Positions 34,774 through 44,224 are shown, counted from the stretch's first letter. The stretch is 64,000 nt of DNA from Pseudomonas serbica (GCF_028823535.1 NZ_JAQIYM010000012.1:62001-126000); one strand, 5' to 3'. The notes: generated by a model not told the origin, from the sequence alone. A program made the numbers and translations.

Positions 34774-37287
34774 ATGTCCTCACGTGTCGCCAGCAAGTCG
34801 TCGGCCATACCTGCCCCTCACGTCGCCTCCCCGGCGCTGTTGATCCCCGCCCTGTTGCTGTTCGTCTCCGGTGCTGCGGCGCTGGTGTACCAGGTGCTGT
34901 GGATCAAGCAGCTGTCGCTGGTGGTGGGCGTCGAGGTGTACGCCATCACCACCGGGATCAGTGCATTTTTTGCAGGATTGGCCTTGGGCGGCTTGCTGTT
35001 CGGGCGCTGGGCGGATCGCCTGCAGCAGCCAGTACTGCTGTATGCCGGGCTGGAAGTGTTGGTGGCGCTGCTGGGGGTCGGTGCGACGTTCGCCATGAGC
35101 GTCGCGGCCAGCCCGTTTGCCTGGCTGGAGCAGCACATCGGCCTGCTGGCCTGGGTGTTACCGTTTGCGCTGGTGGGCGCTCCGGCGCTGCTGATGGGTG
35201 GCACCCTGCCGGTCCTTGTTCGCTCCCTGGCCAGCGACCCGCAGCAACTGGGCAAGGCCGGCGGCCACCTGTACGCGGCCAACACCGCCGGCGCCATCGC
35301 CGGCACCCTGCTCGCCGCGTTCGTGCTGATCGCCACCCTCGGCGTGCGTGGCAGTGCCCTGGCCGCCGCGATGCTCAATCTGCTGGCCGCCGCTGGCGCC
35401 CTGTGGTTCCAGCGCCAGCGCTCGCCAGTCGTTCAGGCACCGGTCAAACAGCATGCCGAAAAAGCTCCGGATCGCCTGGCTCTTTGGCTCTACTCGATCG
35501 CCGGCGGCGTGGCCCTGGGTTACGAAGTGGTCTGGTCGCAATCCATCGTGCAGTTCATGAGTACCCGCACCTACGCTTTTGCCGTGGTATTGGCGACCTA
35601 CCTCACCGGGCTGTTCCTGGGCAGCGCCCTGCTCGCCCGTAGGGTTGATCGCCTGCGCGATCCCTGGGGCGTGTTCGGCCTGCTGATCGCCGGTGCCGGC
35701 TTGGTCGCATTGCTGGAGATTGCCCTGCTGGGGCGCTGGCTGGTGCTCGCGCAGAGCGCATCCGAAGCCTGGGTGCTGTCATTGGGTGCCAGTGAATTGC
35801 TGGGCATGAGCGTACGCTTTGCGGTGGCCGCACTGTGCATCGTGTTCGTGCCGACCGTGCTGCTCGGCGCGGCGTTTCCCGTGGCGCTGCGCTTGAGTGT
35901 CGGGCGCGAACATGTCGGGCGTAATGTCGGTGAGGTGGTGGCGTTCAACACCCTCGGTGGCATCGTCGGGGTGATGCTCTGTGGTTTTGTGCTGATCCCG
36001 CTGCTTGGGCTGGTGCGTACCCTCGGATTGCTGGCGATCATCGCCGCCGCGATTGGCTACTTCGCGGTGCGCAAGGGTCACGGCGTGAAGAAAGCTCGGC
36101 GCCAGGGCGTGATCGCGGTCGGCCTGGTCTCGCTGGCGCTGGCGCTGCTGACCCCAGTGGACAAATTGGCCAGCCTTTTACCCGGCGCGCGCAACGGCAC
36201 CTTGGCGTTCTACGAGGAAGGACGCGGCGGCACCGTTGCCGTGGTTACCCAGGGCAAGGGCCAGCGGGCGTTCCAGCGCTTGTACATCCAGGGTGTGTCC
36301 AATACCGGCGATGCCATGCCTTCGCTGCGCTACATGCGCATTCAGGCGCTATTGCCGCTGGTGATCCACAACGGCGAACCACGCTCGGCGCTGGTGATCG
36401 GTTTCGGCACGGGCATCACCGCGGGCGCCCTGACCCGCTATCCGGGCCTTGAGCATCGGGTGGTCGCCGAACTGCTGCCATCGGTGATCAAGGCGGCGCC
36501 CTTGTTCAAGGGCAATTTCGATGCCGCGGCCGACCCGAGTGTCGACGTGCGCCTGCGCGACGGTCGCCAGGAACTGCTGCGCAACCCGCAACCCTATGAC
36601 CTGATCACTCTGGAACCGCCACCGCCCTCCGCGGCCGGCGTGGTCAACCTGTATTCCCGGGACTTCTATCAACTGGCCGCCAGTCGCCTGCACAAACAGG
36701 GCCTGGTCGCCCAATGGCTGCCATTGCCCACGCAGAACATCGACGACTCGCGTTCCCTGGTGCGTAGCTTCCTCGATGTCTTCCCCTACGCCACGCTGTG
36801 GACCAGCGAGTTCCACGAGATGCTGCTGGTGGGCTCAATGGAGCCGATCGAACTGGATGCGGCGAAAATCAGCCAACGCTTCCAGCAGGACAGCGTGCGC
36901 AGCACCTTGCAGGACGTCGGCATCGGCTCGGCCGCCGCGCTGCTCGCGACCTGGGTGACCGATCGCGCCGGCCTGGAACGTTTCGCCGCCGATGCACCGG
37001 CGGTGACGGACGATCAGCCGCGCATCGAATACGCGCCTTGGGTGCGGGCCAGGGAAATCAGCCGCGTGCTGCCGGCCCTGCTGGAATTGCACGTCGCGCC
37101 GCCGCTGGTGAATGCCGAAGCCGGGTTCAACGAGCGAATGGATGCTCACCGGCAACGCCTGATGCAGTTCTACCGGGCAAGCCTGCACGCCTACGACGGT
37201 GATCGGGATGCCTGGGCCAGGGATGTGCGCGAGGTGATGCGCGGGGATGGGGGGAATCCGTATTTCCGCTGGTTTGTCGGGGAATGA
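34774..37287 (+). CDS. fused multi-pass membrane protein/spermidine synthase-like protein
   Basis: 837 residues. The first 460 contain about a dozen membrane segments in two halves (FVSGAAALVYQVLWIKQLSLV opens the first and SIAGGVALGYEVVWSQSIV the second). The C-terminal part is a spermidine-synthase-like SAM-binding domain: LVIGFGTGITAGAL, then the YDLITLEPPPPS region. The usual catalytic aspartates at that site (DSTDP-type) are absent, so aminopropyl transfer is doubtful. No clear ribosome site was found at 34774. It precedes the octaheme cytochrome gene on the same strand, with a compound REP between. Confidence 0.85.
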   Translation: MSSRVASKSSAIPAPHVASPALLIPALLLFVSGAAALVYQVLWIKQLSLVVGVEVYAITTGISAFFAGLALGGLLFGRWADRLQQPVLLYAGLEVLVALLGVGATFAMSVAASPFAWLEQHIGLLAWVLPFALVGAPALLMGGTLPVLVRSLASDPQQLGKAGGHLYAANTAGAIAGTLLAAFVLIATLGVRGSALAAAMLNLLAAAGALWFQRQRSPVVQAPVKQHAEKAPDRLALWLYSIAGGVALGYEVVWSQSIVQFMSTRTYAFAVVLATYLTGLFLGSALLARRVDRLRDPWGVFGLLIAGAGLVALLEIALLGRWLVLAQSASEAWVLSLGASELLGMSVRFAVAALCIVFVPTVLLGAAFPVALRLSVGREHVGRNVGEVVAFNTLGGIVGVMLCGFVLIPLLGLVRTLGLLAIIAAAIGYFAVRKGHGVKKARRQGVIAVGLVSLALALLTPVDKLASLLPGARNGTLAFYEEGRGGTVAVVTQGKGQRAFQRLYIQGVSNTGDAMPSLRYMRIQALLPLVIHNGEPRSALVIGFGTGITAGALTRYPGLEHRVVAELLPSVIKAAPLFKGNFDAAADPSVDVRLRDGRQELLRNPQPYDLITLEPPPPSAAGVVNLYSRDFYQLAASRLHKQGLVAQWLPLPTQNIDDSRSLVRSFLDVFPYATLWTSEFHEMLLVGSMEPIELDAAKISQRFQQDSVRSTLQDVGIGSAAALLATWVTDRAGLERFAADAPAVTDDQPRIEYAPWVRAREISRVLPALLELHVAPPLVNAEAGFNERMDAHRQRLMQFYRASLHAYDGDRDAWARDVREVMRGDGGNPYFRWFVGE

Positions 37288-37295
37288 CAGATCGC

Positions 37296-37344
37296 TTTCG
37301 CGAGCAGGCTCGCTCCTGCAGGAGCTGGCTTGCCAGCGATGGGG
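37296..37344. repeat. compound REP: one unit of each family joined
   Basis: TTCGCGAGCAGGCTCGCTCC (GTGGGAGCG family, reverse) runs directly into TGCAGGAGCTGGCTTGCCAG (TGTAGGAGC family, forward) around 37316. The two families meet at their outer ends. It lies 8 bases after the stop of the fused membrane protein. Confidence 0.85.
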
Positions 37345-37454
37345 CCATCCGCTTCATCACAATCACCAATTGACACACGCCGCCCTTGCGGCAAAGCTGC
37401 CTCGAGCATCAACGCGCGCCTGACGGCAAACGCACCTGGACTACGGAAGTCGTA

Positions 37455-39815
37455 ATGCCGACACATAAAAATAAAGCAGCAAGCCCAAACCCTGATTCGC
37501 CACCGACCCTGATCAATCGCTACCTGTTTCCCGTCACCATCGGCGTCCTGCTGATGGCGGTCGCGGGCATCGGCTGGTTCCTGTTCAGCAGCCAACCGGC
37601 CCCCGTGCCCCCTGCGCCAGTCAGCGCCCCTGTCGTCCAGCCCGCCAAGCCACAACCCGTTGCCATGGCGCCGGCGAACATGGTCGACGAACAACAATGC
37701 CAAGGCTGCCACAGCGCCCAGGTCAAGGACTGGCAAGGTTCCCATCATCAGTTGGCGATGCAGCCAGCCAATGCCGAGACGATGCTCGGCGACTTCAACA
37801 GCGTCACCTTCAAGGCCGAGAACGAAACCACCCGGTTCTCGCGAAAGGACGACGGATTCTGGGTCAACACCCCCGGCATCGACGGCAAGAACGCCGACTT
37901 CAAGGTCGCCTACACCTTCGGCATCGCACCGTTGCAGCAGTACCTGATCGAGGTGGGCGACGGTCGCCTGCAAGCCCTGGGCATCGCCTGGGATACCGAG
38001 AAGCACCGCTGGTTTCATCTCTACCCGGGCCAGGGCGTGACCTTCAAGGACCCGCTGCACTGGAGCCAACCCAGCCAGAACGCCAACTTCATGTGCGTCG
38101 AGTGCCACACCACCGGCTACAAGCGCAATTTCGATGCCGCGAAAAACACCTTCGACGGCCAGTGGAACAGCCTCGGCGTCGGTTGCCAGGCCTGTCACGG
38201 CCCGGCCTCCAATCACTTGGAATGGACGGCGAAAAAGACCGACCTGGTCCACGCGGGTTTTGCCGTCGACCTCAAGGACAAGAACGCCACCGTCGAAATC
38301 GAAACCTGCGCCCGCTGCCACTCGCGCCGCGCGCCGCTGGGTGATGGCTTCACCGTCGGCAAGCGCCTGATGGACGATTACCTGCCAAGCGCCCTGACCC
38401 GCGAGCTGTACGCCCTGGACGGCAAGATCAAGGACGAAGTGTTCGAGCACGGCTCCTTCGCCCAGAGCAAAATGTCCGACAAGGGTGTGCGCTGCAGCAA
38501 CTGCCACAACCCCCACAGCACGCAACTCAAGGCACCGGGCAATGGCGTCTGCCTGCAATGCCACAACACCGCTGGCAAGACACCGGTGGACACCGTCGAT
38601 GGCAAAGGCCTGCAAGCGAAGAACTACGATTCCGTCGAACACACCCGCCACACCATGGGCCAGCCGGGTTCACAGTGCGTGGATTGCCACATGCCCGGCA
38701 AGTTCTACATGGGCAATGACTTGCGGCATGACCACAGCTTCAGCATCCCCAACCCCGAGCGTGCGAAGAAACTCGGCACACCGGACGCCTGCCTGACCTG
38801 CCATCAGGGCAAGGCCGGCGACAAGGTCACCGAGCAGTTCAAGCTATGGAACACCGCCAACGCCAGCGTCGTGCAGGCCCCGCGCTACGACGAAAGCCTG
38901 TGGCTGATCCGCAACGGCCAGCCCGGCGCGGCGCAAGCCTTGTACGAGCAGCTGCAACGCAGCAACCTGCCGGCGATTCAACGGGCGACGCTGTTGGCCG
39001 AGTTGCCGCTGTATCCCAGTGAACAGGCGCTGAAACTGGCGACCAAGGACCTGGGCAACCCGGCCCCGCAAGTGCGTGAAAGCGCCATCCGTGCCATCAG
39101 CGCCTTCCTGCCGCCGCCCGAGCGTGCAGCGCTGCTGTCGCCCTTGCTGAGCGATCCGGTGAAGGCCGTGCGCATCGCCGCTGCCCGCGACTTGCTCAGC
39201 GTGGCCCGCAACGGCCTGGGCAGCGCCCAGGGCAACTGGGAGGTTGCTATCGGCGAATACGAGGCTGTGCAAAAAAGCCTGGCCGAACGCGCCGAAGCCA
39301 ACCTCAACCTGGCCATGTTGTACCAGGCCAGCGGCCGCGGTGGCGAAGTCGAAGGTTTGTTGCGCACATCACTGCAGCGCGACCCGAACTTCTACCCGGC
39401 GCTGGTGACCCTGGTGCAGTGGCTGGAAGCCAACGGCCGCAGTCAGGAAGCCCAGGCACTGATGGCGCTTAGCCTCAAGGCACATCCCGACGCTGCGCTG
39501 CTGCAACACACCCAGGGCTTGTCGCTGGTGCGTGCCGGCAAAGCCGAACAGGCCATGCCGTTCCTGCGCAAGGCCGCGCAACTGGAACCGCAGAGTGCGC
39601 AGTACGGCTACGTACTGGCCGTGGCCCTGCATGACAGTGGCAAGGTCGATGCCGCGTGCGAGGAGTTGGAAAGGCTGTTGAAAGTGCAGCCGGCCAACCG
39701 CAATGCCCGTTTGTCGTTGATCCAGTACTACCTGGATAACGGCCAGGAACCCAAGGCCCAGGTGCTGTTGCAGGGTTGGAAGAAGATGAACATGGGGGAT
39801 CCGGCGCTGAAGTGA
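37455..39815 (+). CDS. eight-heme c-type cytochrome with C-terminal HEAT/TPR repeats
   Basis: 786 residues. One N-terminal membrane segment (YLFPVTIGVLLMAVAGIGWFLF) anchors it facing the periplasm. Eight CxxCH heme sites are present: CQGCH, CVECH, CQACH, CARCH, CSNCH, CLQCH, CVDCH and CLTCH. From about 490 on it turns into HEAT-like (QVRESAIRAISAFLPP) and TPR repeats (AEANLNLAMLYQASGR, QSAQYGYVLAVALHDSGKVDAACEE). The domain order resembles multiheme cytochromes of the octaheme/c554 type. It probably transfers electrons to or from an unknown periplasmic partner. The start at 37455 is supported by CGGAAG and by the anchor position. Confidence 0.92.
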   Translation: MPTHKNKAASPNPDSPPTLINRYLFPVTIGVLLMAVAGIGWFLFSSQPAPVPPAPVSAPVVQPAKPQPVAMAPANMVDEQQCQGCHSAQVKDWQGSHHQLAMQPANAETMLGDFNSVTFKAENETTRFSRKDDGFWVNTPGIDGKNADFKVAYTFGIAPLQQYLIEVGDGRLQALGIAWDTEKHRWFHLYPGQGVTFKDPLHWSQPSQNANFMCVECHTTGYKRNFDAAKNTFDGQWNSLGVGCQACHGPASNHLEWTAKKTDLVHAGFAVDLKDKNATVEIETCARCHSRRAPLGDGFTVGKRLMDDYLPSALTRELYALDGKIKDEVFEHGSFAQSKMSDKGVRCSNCHNPHSTQLKAPGNGVCLQCHNTAGKTPVDTVDGKGLQAKNYDSVEHTRHTMGQPGSQCVDCHMPGKFYMGNDLRHDHSFSIPNPERAKKLGTPDACLTCHQGKAGDKVTEQFKLWNTANASVVQAPRYDESLWLIRNGQPGAAQALYEQLQRSNLPAIQRATLLAELPLYPSEQALKLATKDLGNPAPQVRESAIRAISAFLPPPERAALLSPLLSDPVKAVRIAAARDLLSVARNGLGSAQGNWEVAIGEYEAVQKSLAERAEANLNLAMLYQASGRGGEVEGLLRTSLQRDPNFYPALVTLVQWLEANGRSQEAQALMALSLKAHPDAALLQHTQGLSLVRAGKAEQAMPFLRKAAQLEPQSAQYGYVLAVALHDSGKVDAACEELERLLKVQPANRNARLSLIQYYLDNGQEPKAQVLLQGWKKMNMGDPALK

Positions 39816-39834
39816 TCGACGACTGATCCGAAGG

Positions 39835-39866
39835 CCCCTTCGCGGGCAAGCCCGCTCGTACAGGGG
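39835..39866. repeat. single REP-like palindrome
   Basis: CCCCTTCGCGGGCAAGCCCG followed by CTCGTACAGGGG, with CGGGCAAGCCCG as the hairpin core. It lies between the convergent octaheme cytochrome and the 164-residue hypothetical gene, 19 bases from each. Confidence 0.75.
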
Positions 39867-39885
39867 TTGTGCCCGCCTTGCAGGA

Positions 39886-40380
39886 TCAGCCGCGCTCGCG
39901 GGGAATCAGGCTCTGCAACTGCTGGGCCAGGAAGTTCGCATCGAAGGCAAAGGTGTCCGGGTCTTTCAGGCCATTGGTCTTGCGCCACTGCCAGTTCGTG
40001 GACGGTGGCAGGCACACCAGCGAGACGCTGCCATAACGCGCCGCAGTAAACCCCATCACCGCCAGTGAAATCTGGCCGCCGACACCCATCACATCGGGCA
40101 CGAACTCCACCGGCTTGCCGGCGATCAGGATGCTGAGCTTTTCCGTCTTGAAGGTGGATGTCTCCACCGGAACACTGGGCCCCGACGCGACATACGCCTC
40201 GCGGCTCACTTCCAGCAAATGGGGGGCCTTGACCGGCTCCAGCCACTGCTGGATCTGATCGAACAACTCATCAATGCGCCTCGCCCACTCGCTCGATTGC
40301 GCCTCGAACAACTGTTTCTTGTGCGCTTCGCTTTCTGCGTAGTGGCGAAGCATCTCGCCCAGTTGCTGTACATCGTCCAT
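39886..40380 (-). CDS. hypothetical protein (164 aa)
   Basis: Soluble protein starting MDDVQQLGEMLRHYAESEAHKK. The N-terminal third is a likely amphipathic helix or coiled coil, followed by a beta-rich part (LSILIAGKPVEFVPDV, GGQISLAVMGF). There is no signal peptide. The ATG at 40380 is preceded by AAAGGAAC; an upstream extension in the same frame lacks a ribosome site. I do not recognise the family. Its stop lies 19 bases from a REP unit. Confidence 0.7.
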   Translation of the reverse strand: MDDVQQLGEMLRHYAESEAHKKQLFEAQSSEWARRIDELFDQIQQWLEPVKAPHLLEVSREAYVASGPSVPVETSTFKTEKLSILIAGKPVEFVPDVMGVGGQISLAVMGFTAARYGSVSLVCLPPSTNWQWRKTNGLKDPDTFAFDANFLAQQLQSLIPRERG

Positions 40381-40490
40381 TGCGGTGTTCCTTTGATTGG
40401 AGCGGTGCTGCGGACATTGAGCATGGCAGATGCGTGCCACCGGCGTACGACTAAAAGCACGAGCGGTGGCATTTACCTCAGGACGTGCGA

Positions 40491-41012
40491 TCAATCAGCC
40501 TTGGGCATGCGCCGCAGGCGCGCCATGCTCAAGGTATCGACGTAGGCGCCGTCGCGCACCGCATAGTCGCGAAACAGCCCTTCGTCTTCGAAGCCGAACT
40601 TGCGGTACAGGCCGATGGCGGCTGCGTTGTCGGCATACACGCTCAGCTCGACCCGCCGCAGGTTCATCCAGTTGTCCGCGATATCCAGCGCCGCCGCCAA
40701 CAGTTTCGAGCCCACGCCCTTGCCCTGCCACGCGGGCGCAACGCCCATGCCGAAATTACCGACATGGCTTCGACGGATACGGGAAAATTGTTCCAGGGTG
40801 AGGCTGCCGATCACCGTCCCTTGGTGCAGGGCCACCAGTTGAATGACCCGCTCGTTGTCCGTCGCCATGCGTTTGTGCCAGGTCTCGGTGGACGGGAACG
40901 GCATTTGCAACGTTTGACGTGCGACAAGCGGGTCGCGGTAAAGCTCGGTAATGCCTGCAACGTGGGAATCGTTGAGGCGTTCCAGGGTGATGACGGCGTC
41001 GGTGGCGGTCAT
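40491..41012 (-). CDS. GNAT N-acetyltransferase, YhhY/AaaT type
   Basis: 173 residues of the acetyl-CoA-dependent GNAT fold. The AcCoA-binding motif is FGMGVAPAWQGKGVGSKLL and the C-terminal motif is NAAAIGLYRKFGFEDEG. The sequence RRSHVGNFG and the ending DYAVRDGAYVDTLSMARL closely recall E. coli YhhY (AaaT), which acetylates L-phenylalanine and L-methionine; the substrate here is only inferred. AAGGATG precedes the ATG. It lies 110 bases upstream of the hypothetical gene on the same strand. Confidence 0.88.
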   Translation of the reverse strand: MTATDAVITLERLNDSHVAGITELYRDPLVARQTLQMPFPSTETWHKRMATDNERVIQLVALHQGTVIGSLTLEQFSRIRRSHVGNFGMGVAPAWQGKGVGSKLLAAALDIADNWMNLRRVELSVYADNAAAIGLYRKFGFEDEGLFRDYAVRDGAYVDTLSMARLRRMPKAD

Positions 41013-41093
41013 GGGGGATTCATCCTTGATGGCAGACAGGGTCTGCCTACTCTAACGCATCATTGATGGCAAAGCCCCTGTAGGAGCGAGCGC

Positions 41094-42071
41094 CTACAAA
41101 AACCACTCCCGTCGCTCTTCGAAGGTACTGAGGATCAACTCGACAATCGCCTGCACCTGCACCTCGCCCTCTGACTCGACATTCACCGCCATCCACACCT
41201 GGCGCTGCATCGACGGGCTGAACAGCCCCGGCAAGCCGATCAAGCCACGGTCGAAGTGGCGCATGTAGGCGGGCAACAGGCCGATGCAGGCGCTGCAACG
41301 GACCATCTCCAGCATCAGCTCATAGGAATGCGACTGCACGACGCCGGCCAGGCGCTGGTCGACCAGGTCGTTCCAGGGCCGAAAACTGTCGATTTGCCGA
41401 TCGTGCTGCCATTGCACGAGCATGAAATCGGCGAGGTCATCGAGGCCCTCCGGGCGCGCGGCGACCCGCGAATAACGCTTGGCGATATGAGGCATGTAGT
41501 CGAGTCGCGCCAGGCAACGGGGCTCGCTGACGGCGAAACTCGGGCTCGGCAGCGGCGAGTCGGTACCCGCCAGCCACACCACGACATCGGCGCTGACGGC
41601 CTGCAGGGACAATTCGCTATCGAGGCTGATGATGTCCAGGCGAGCACTGGCATTGCGTCGCAGCAACGCCACCAGATCGCGACCGAGGATGTCGTGCAGG
41701 ATGGTCTCGGCGACCGCAAGTCGCACCCGTGGCTGCTCGATCACCGGCAGCTCCCGTTCATGGGCCAGCGCTGTCAACTGCCTGTGCAGTTGCAGGCCGT
41801 CACGACTGAGCACCAGACCGTTCTCCGAAGGACCAAACAACGAACACTGCAACTGCTTTTCGAGCTGAGCCAAGTGCTTGCGCAACAGGGTTGCCTTGAT
41901 ATTGAGGCGCCGGGCGGCCTGCATGAAGCAGCCGCAACGGGCAGTAATGCTGAAGCACCGTGCCTGTTGCGGATCGATTTGCGCCGCACGGTTGCGCCAG
42001 GAAGGGGTTTTATCGAGAGAGGCGGGATATTGCGCTAAAAGCGGGTCGTCGCTGGTTTCCATGAATGACAT
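41094..42071 (-). CDS. LysR-type transcriptional regulator
   Basis: 325 residues. The helix-turn-helix lies at about 37-92 (FSITARCGCFMQAARRLNIKATLLRKHLAQLEKQL), slightly displaced by a 35-residue leader that is longer than usual. The effector domain follows. The helix sequence (NIKATLLRKHLAQLE) departs somewhat from the LysR consensus SQPAVS. GGGAG precedes the ATG at 42071. Its target is unknown; it lies 73 bases from the CMD gene on the same strand. Confidence 0.85.
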   Translation of the reverse strand: MSFMETSDDPLLAQYPASLDKTPSWRNRAAQIDPQQARCFSITARCGCFMQAARRLNIKATLLRKHLAQLEKQLQCSLFGPSENGLVLSRDGLQLHRQLTALAHERELPVIEQPRVRLAVAETILHDILGRDLVALLRRNASARLDIISLDSELSLQAVSADVVVWLAGTDSPLPSPSFAVSEPRCLARLDYMPHIAKRYSRVAARPEGLDDLADFMLVQWQHDRQIDSFRPWNDLVDQRLAGVVQSHSYELMLEMVRCSACIGLLPAYMRHFDRGLIGLPGLFSPSMQRQVWMAVNVESEGEVQVQAIVELILSTFEERREWFL

Positions 42072-42144
42072 CGATGACTCCCTGTCGATCTATCAGTGGG
42101 AGCTCCATTTTGAGCATCGTGCATGAACGACGTGTGACAGCGGT

Positions 42145-42585
42145 TCAGGCGCTGGGCGCCTGTCGAAAGCTCACGGCCAGGCGGTTCCAGCTGTTGATGG
42201 TGGTGACAGCGATGGTCAGGTCCACCAGTTCGCCTTCGCTGAATTCCCCTCGCGCCTGCTCGTAGACGTCGTCCGGCACATGGCTTTGCGAAAGCAGCGT
42301 CACCGCCTCGGTCCAGGCCAGGGCTGCCCTCTCGCGCGGGTTGAAGAAATTGCTGTCGCGCCAGACCATGATGCAATACAGGCGGCGGTCGGTTTCACCC
42401 AGACGCCGGGCATCCACCGAGTGCATGTCGGTGCAGAACGCACAGCCATTGAGCTGCGAGGCACGGATCTTGACCAGGTGCAGCAGCGACGGCTCGATGC
42501 TCAGGTGGATGGTCAGGGCTTCCATGGCGATCATCGCTTTCATCGCCTTGGGCGAGGCGCTGTAGTAATCCAGGCGGGGGTTCAT
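42145..42585 (-). CDS. carboxymuconolactone decarboxylase/AhpD-like protein
   Basis: 146 residues with the redox/acid-base signature NGCAFCTDMHSVDAR (Cys48, Cys51, His55) typical of the CMD/AhpD superfamily, followed by ERAALAWTEAVTLL and ending around TTINSWNRLAVSF. CxxC-containing members act as peroxidase-type reductants. It is divergent from the MocR gene at 42791, a common regulator-target arrangement. CGAGG precedes the ATG. Confidence 0.92.
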   Translation of the reverse strand: MNPRLDYYSASPKAMKAMIAMEALTIHLSIEPSLLHLVKIRASQLNGCAFCTDMHSVDARRLGETDRRLYCIMVWRDSNFFNPRERAALAWTEAVTLLSQSHVPDDVYEQARGEFSEGELVDLTIAVTTINSWNRLAVSFRQAPSA

Positions 42586-42790
42586 GGCGCGACCTCGGGT
42601 AGCGACGGTGTGTCCTCAAGGTAGTCGTTGATAACGCTGCGTTACACATCCAATTATGCGAATTTTCCGTGGACCACCGGGCCGCAGACCAATTGGCGGT
42701 TTTTCCACCACGCAACTACTGCATGAACACCGGTTGAGGTTAATCTGGCCCGATGCACACGCGACTCAATTGCCCTGGAGCCTTGCCGGT
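42586..42790. promoter_or_regulatory. divergent promoter region between the CMD and MocR genes
   Basis: 205 bases between divergent starts. They contain the short direct repeats GACCACC (42672) and GACCAAT (42687) in the same orientation 15 bases apart, and the palindrome CCAATTGG (42689-42696). MocR proteins usually bind direct repeats near their own promoter, so this is a candidate operator by position only. Confidence 0.35.
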
Positions 42791-44224
42791 ATGGAACTAC
42801 ATGTCGTCATCAACGGCCGCAAGGACCTGGCGGGCCAGTTGTACAAGCAACTGCGCGGCGCTATCGAATCGGGCCGCCTGGCAGCCGGGACACAACTGCC
42901 GCCAAGTCGCCTGCTGGCCGAGCAACTGGGCATCTCGCGCAAGACCATTTCCGATACCTATGCGCAGTTGACCTATGAGAACTTTCTCACCGGGATGATC
43001 GGCAAAGGCACCTACGTCAACGCGCGGGCCTCCAAAGTTCAGCGCAAGCAGAGCCATAACGAGCTCGCCGGGTTCGAGGTGATCGAATCATGGCGCAAGC
43101 TGCCGGTGTTCCTGCGTCACCCGACGCTCGAAGGCTCGCTGCGTTACGACTTCATTGGCGGCGCCACCAGCAAGGGCCAGTTTCCCCAGGACGACTGGCG
43201 GCGCTGCACCTCCCATGCGTTGCGCCAGATTGCCGGGTCCAAGGGTTTCTACAGCCTGCCCGAAGGCCTGCCTGCGCTGCGCAATGCCATCGCGCAGCAC
43301 ATCGCTTTTTCTCGCGGGGTCAATTGCCAGGATGAGGACGTGGTGGTGTGCAATGGCGCACAACAGGCGCTGGACCTGATTTCCCGAGTATTGACGCGCC
43401 CGGGCAGCATCGTGGCCATGGAAGACCCCGGGTATCCGCCGGCACGCCTGCTGTTCGGCACTCACGGCGCCACGGTGATTGGCGTGCCGGTGGACGCCGA
43501 GGGCATTGTGGTGGACAAGATCCCTCTCGGCACGCGGCTGATCTACGTCACCCCCTCGCACCAATTCCCCTTGGGCATGCCCATGAGCCAGGAGCGACGA
43601 GTCGCATTGCTGGCCAAGGCCCATGAACTGGGCGCGATCATCATCGAGGACGACTACGACAGCGAGTTCCGCTACGAAGGCCGCCCCACAGACTCGCTGC
43701 AAAGCATGGATGATCGCGGGATCGTCGCCTACGTCGGGACCTTCTCGAAAACCCTGCTGCCGGAGCTGCGCCTGGGTTACGCGATCCTGCCGCCCGCCAT
43801 CCTCGAGGCGGTGGTGCGCGCCAAACAACTGACCGACCTGCATACCTCCACCTTGCCCCAGTGGGCGCTGGCCAAATTCATCGCTGAAGGCTGCCTGCTC
43901 AAGCACATCCGTCGTTGCCATACGATCTACGCGGGCCGGCGTGAGCGGATCCTGGCGCGCATGGCCGGTGATCTCTCGCCCTGGCTTGAGGCAGTGCCAA
44001 CCACCGCGGGTTTTCACATGGTGGTGCTGTGCAGGGTACCGATCGATGTGGCGCTGGTGATCGAACTGGCGAAAAAGGTTGAAGTCGGGCTCTATGCCAT
44101 CGACAGCTTTTTCTACCAGCAAGCGCCCCAGGACGGGTTTTTCTTGGGGTTTGGCGCCATCGAGACCCTGGACATCGACATCGCCCTGGATCGTTTTCGG
44201 GACATTCTGCAGCAGGTTGCCTGA
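42791..44224 (+). CDS. MocR-type regulator (PdxR-like), second copy
   Basis: 477 residues. The GntR winged helix is at 10-80 (LYKQLRGAIESGRLAAGTQLPPSR, LGISRKTISDTYAQL). The aminotransferase-like domain has TPSHQFPLGMPMS, EDDYDSEFRY and the PLP lysine in TFSKTLLPELRLGY (Lys320). It probably controls the divergent CMD gene and perhaps the ABM/cupin genes downstream. The start at 42791 (MELHVVING) is supported by CTGGAG and the domain boundary; the frame is open for 45 codons more upstream. Confidence 0.9.
   Translation: MELHVVINGRKDLAGQLYKQLRGAIESGRLAAGTQLPPSRLLAEQLGISRKTISDTYAQLTYENFLTGMIGKGTYVNARASKVQRKQSHNELAGFEVIESWRKLPVFLRHPTLEGSLRYDFIGGATSKGQFPQDDWRRCTSHALRQIAGSKGFYSLPEGLPALRNAIAQHIAFSRGVNCQDEDVVVCNGAQQALDLISRVLTRPGSIVAMEDPGYPPARLLFGTHGATVIGVPVDAEGIVVDKIPLGTRLIYVTPSHQFPLGMPMSQERRVALLAKAHELGAIIIEDDYDSEFRYEGRPTDSLQSMDDRGIVAYVGTFSKTLLPELRLGYAILPPAILEAVVRAKQLTDLHTSTLPQWALAKFIAEGCLLKHIRRCHTIYAGRRERILARMAGDLSPWLEAVPTTAGFHMVVLCRVPIDVALVIELAKKVEVGLYAIDSFFYQQAPQDGFFLGFGAIETLDIDIALDRFRDILQQVA

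Noticed and set aside
34774..37287. Calling this gene a spermidine synthase
   Set aside because: The C-terminal domain keeps the SAM-binding glycine motif but lacks the usual catalytic aspartates, and half of the protein is membrane segments.
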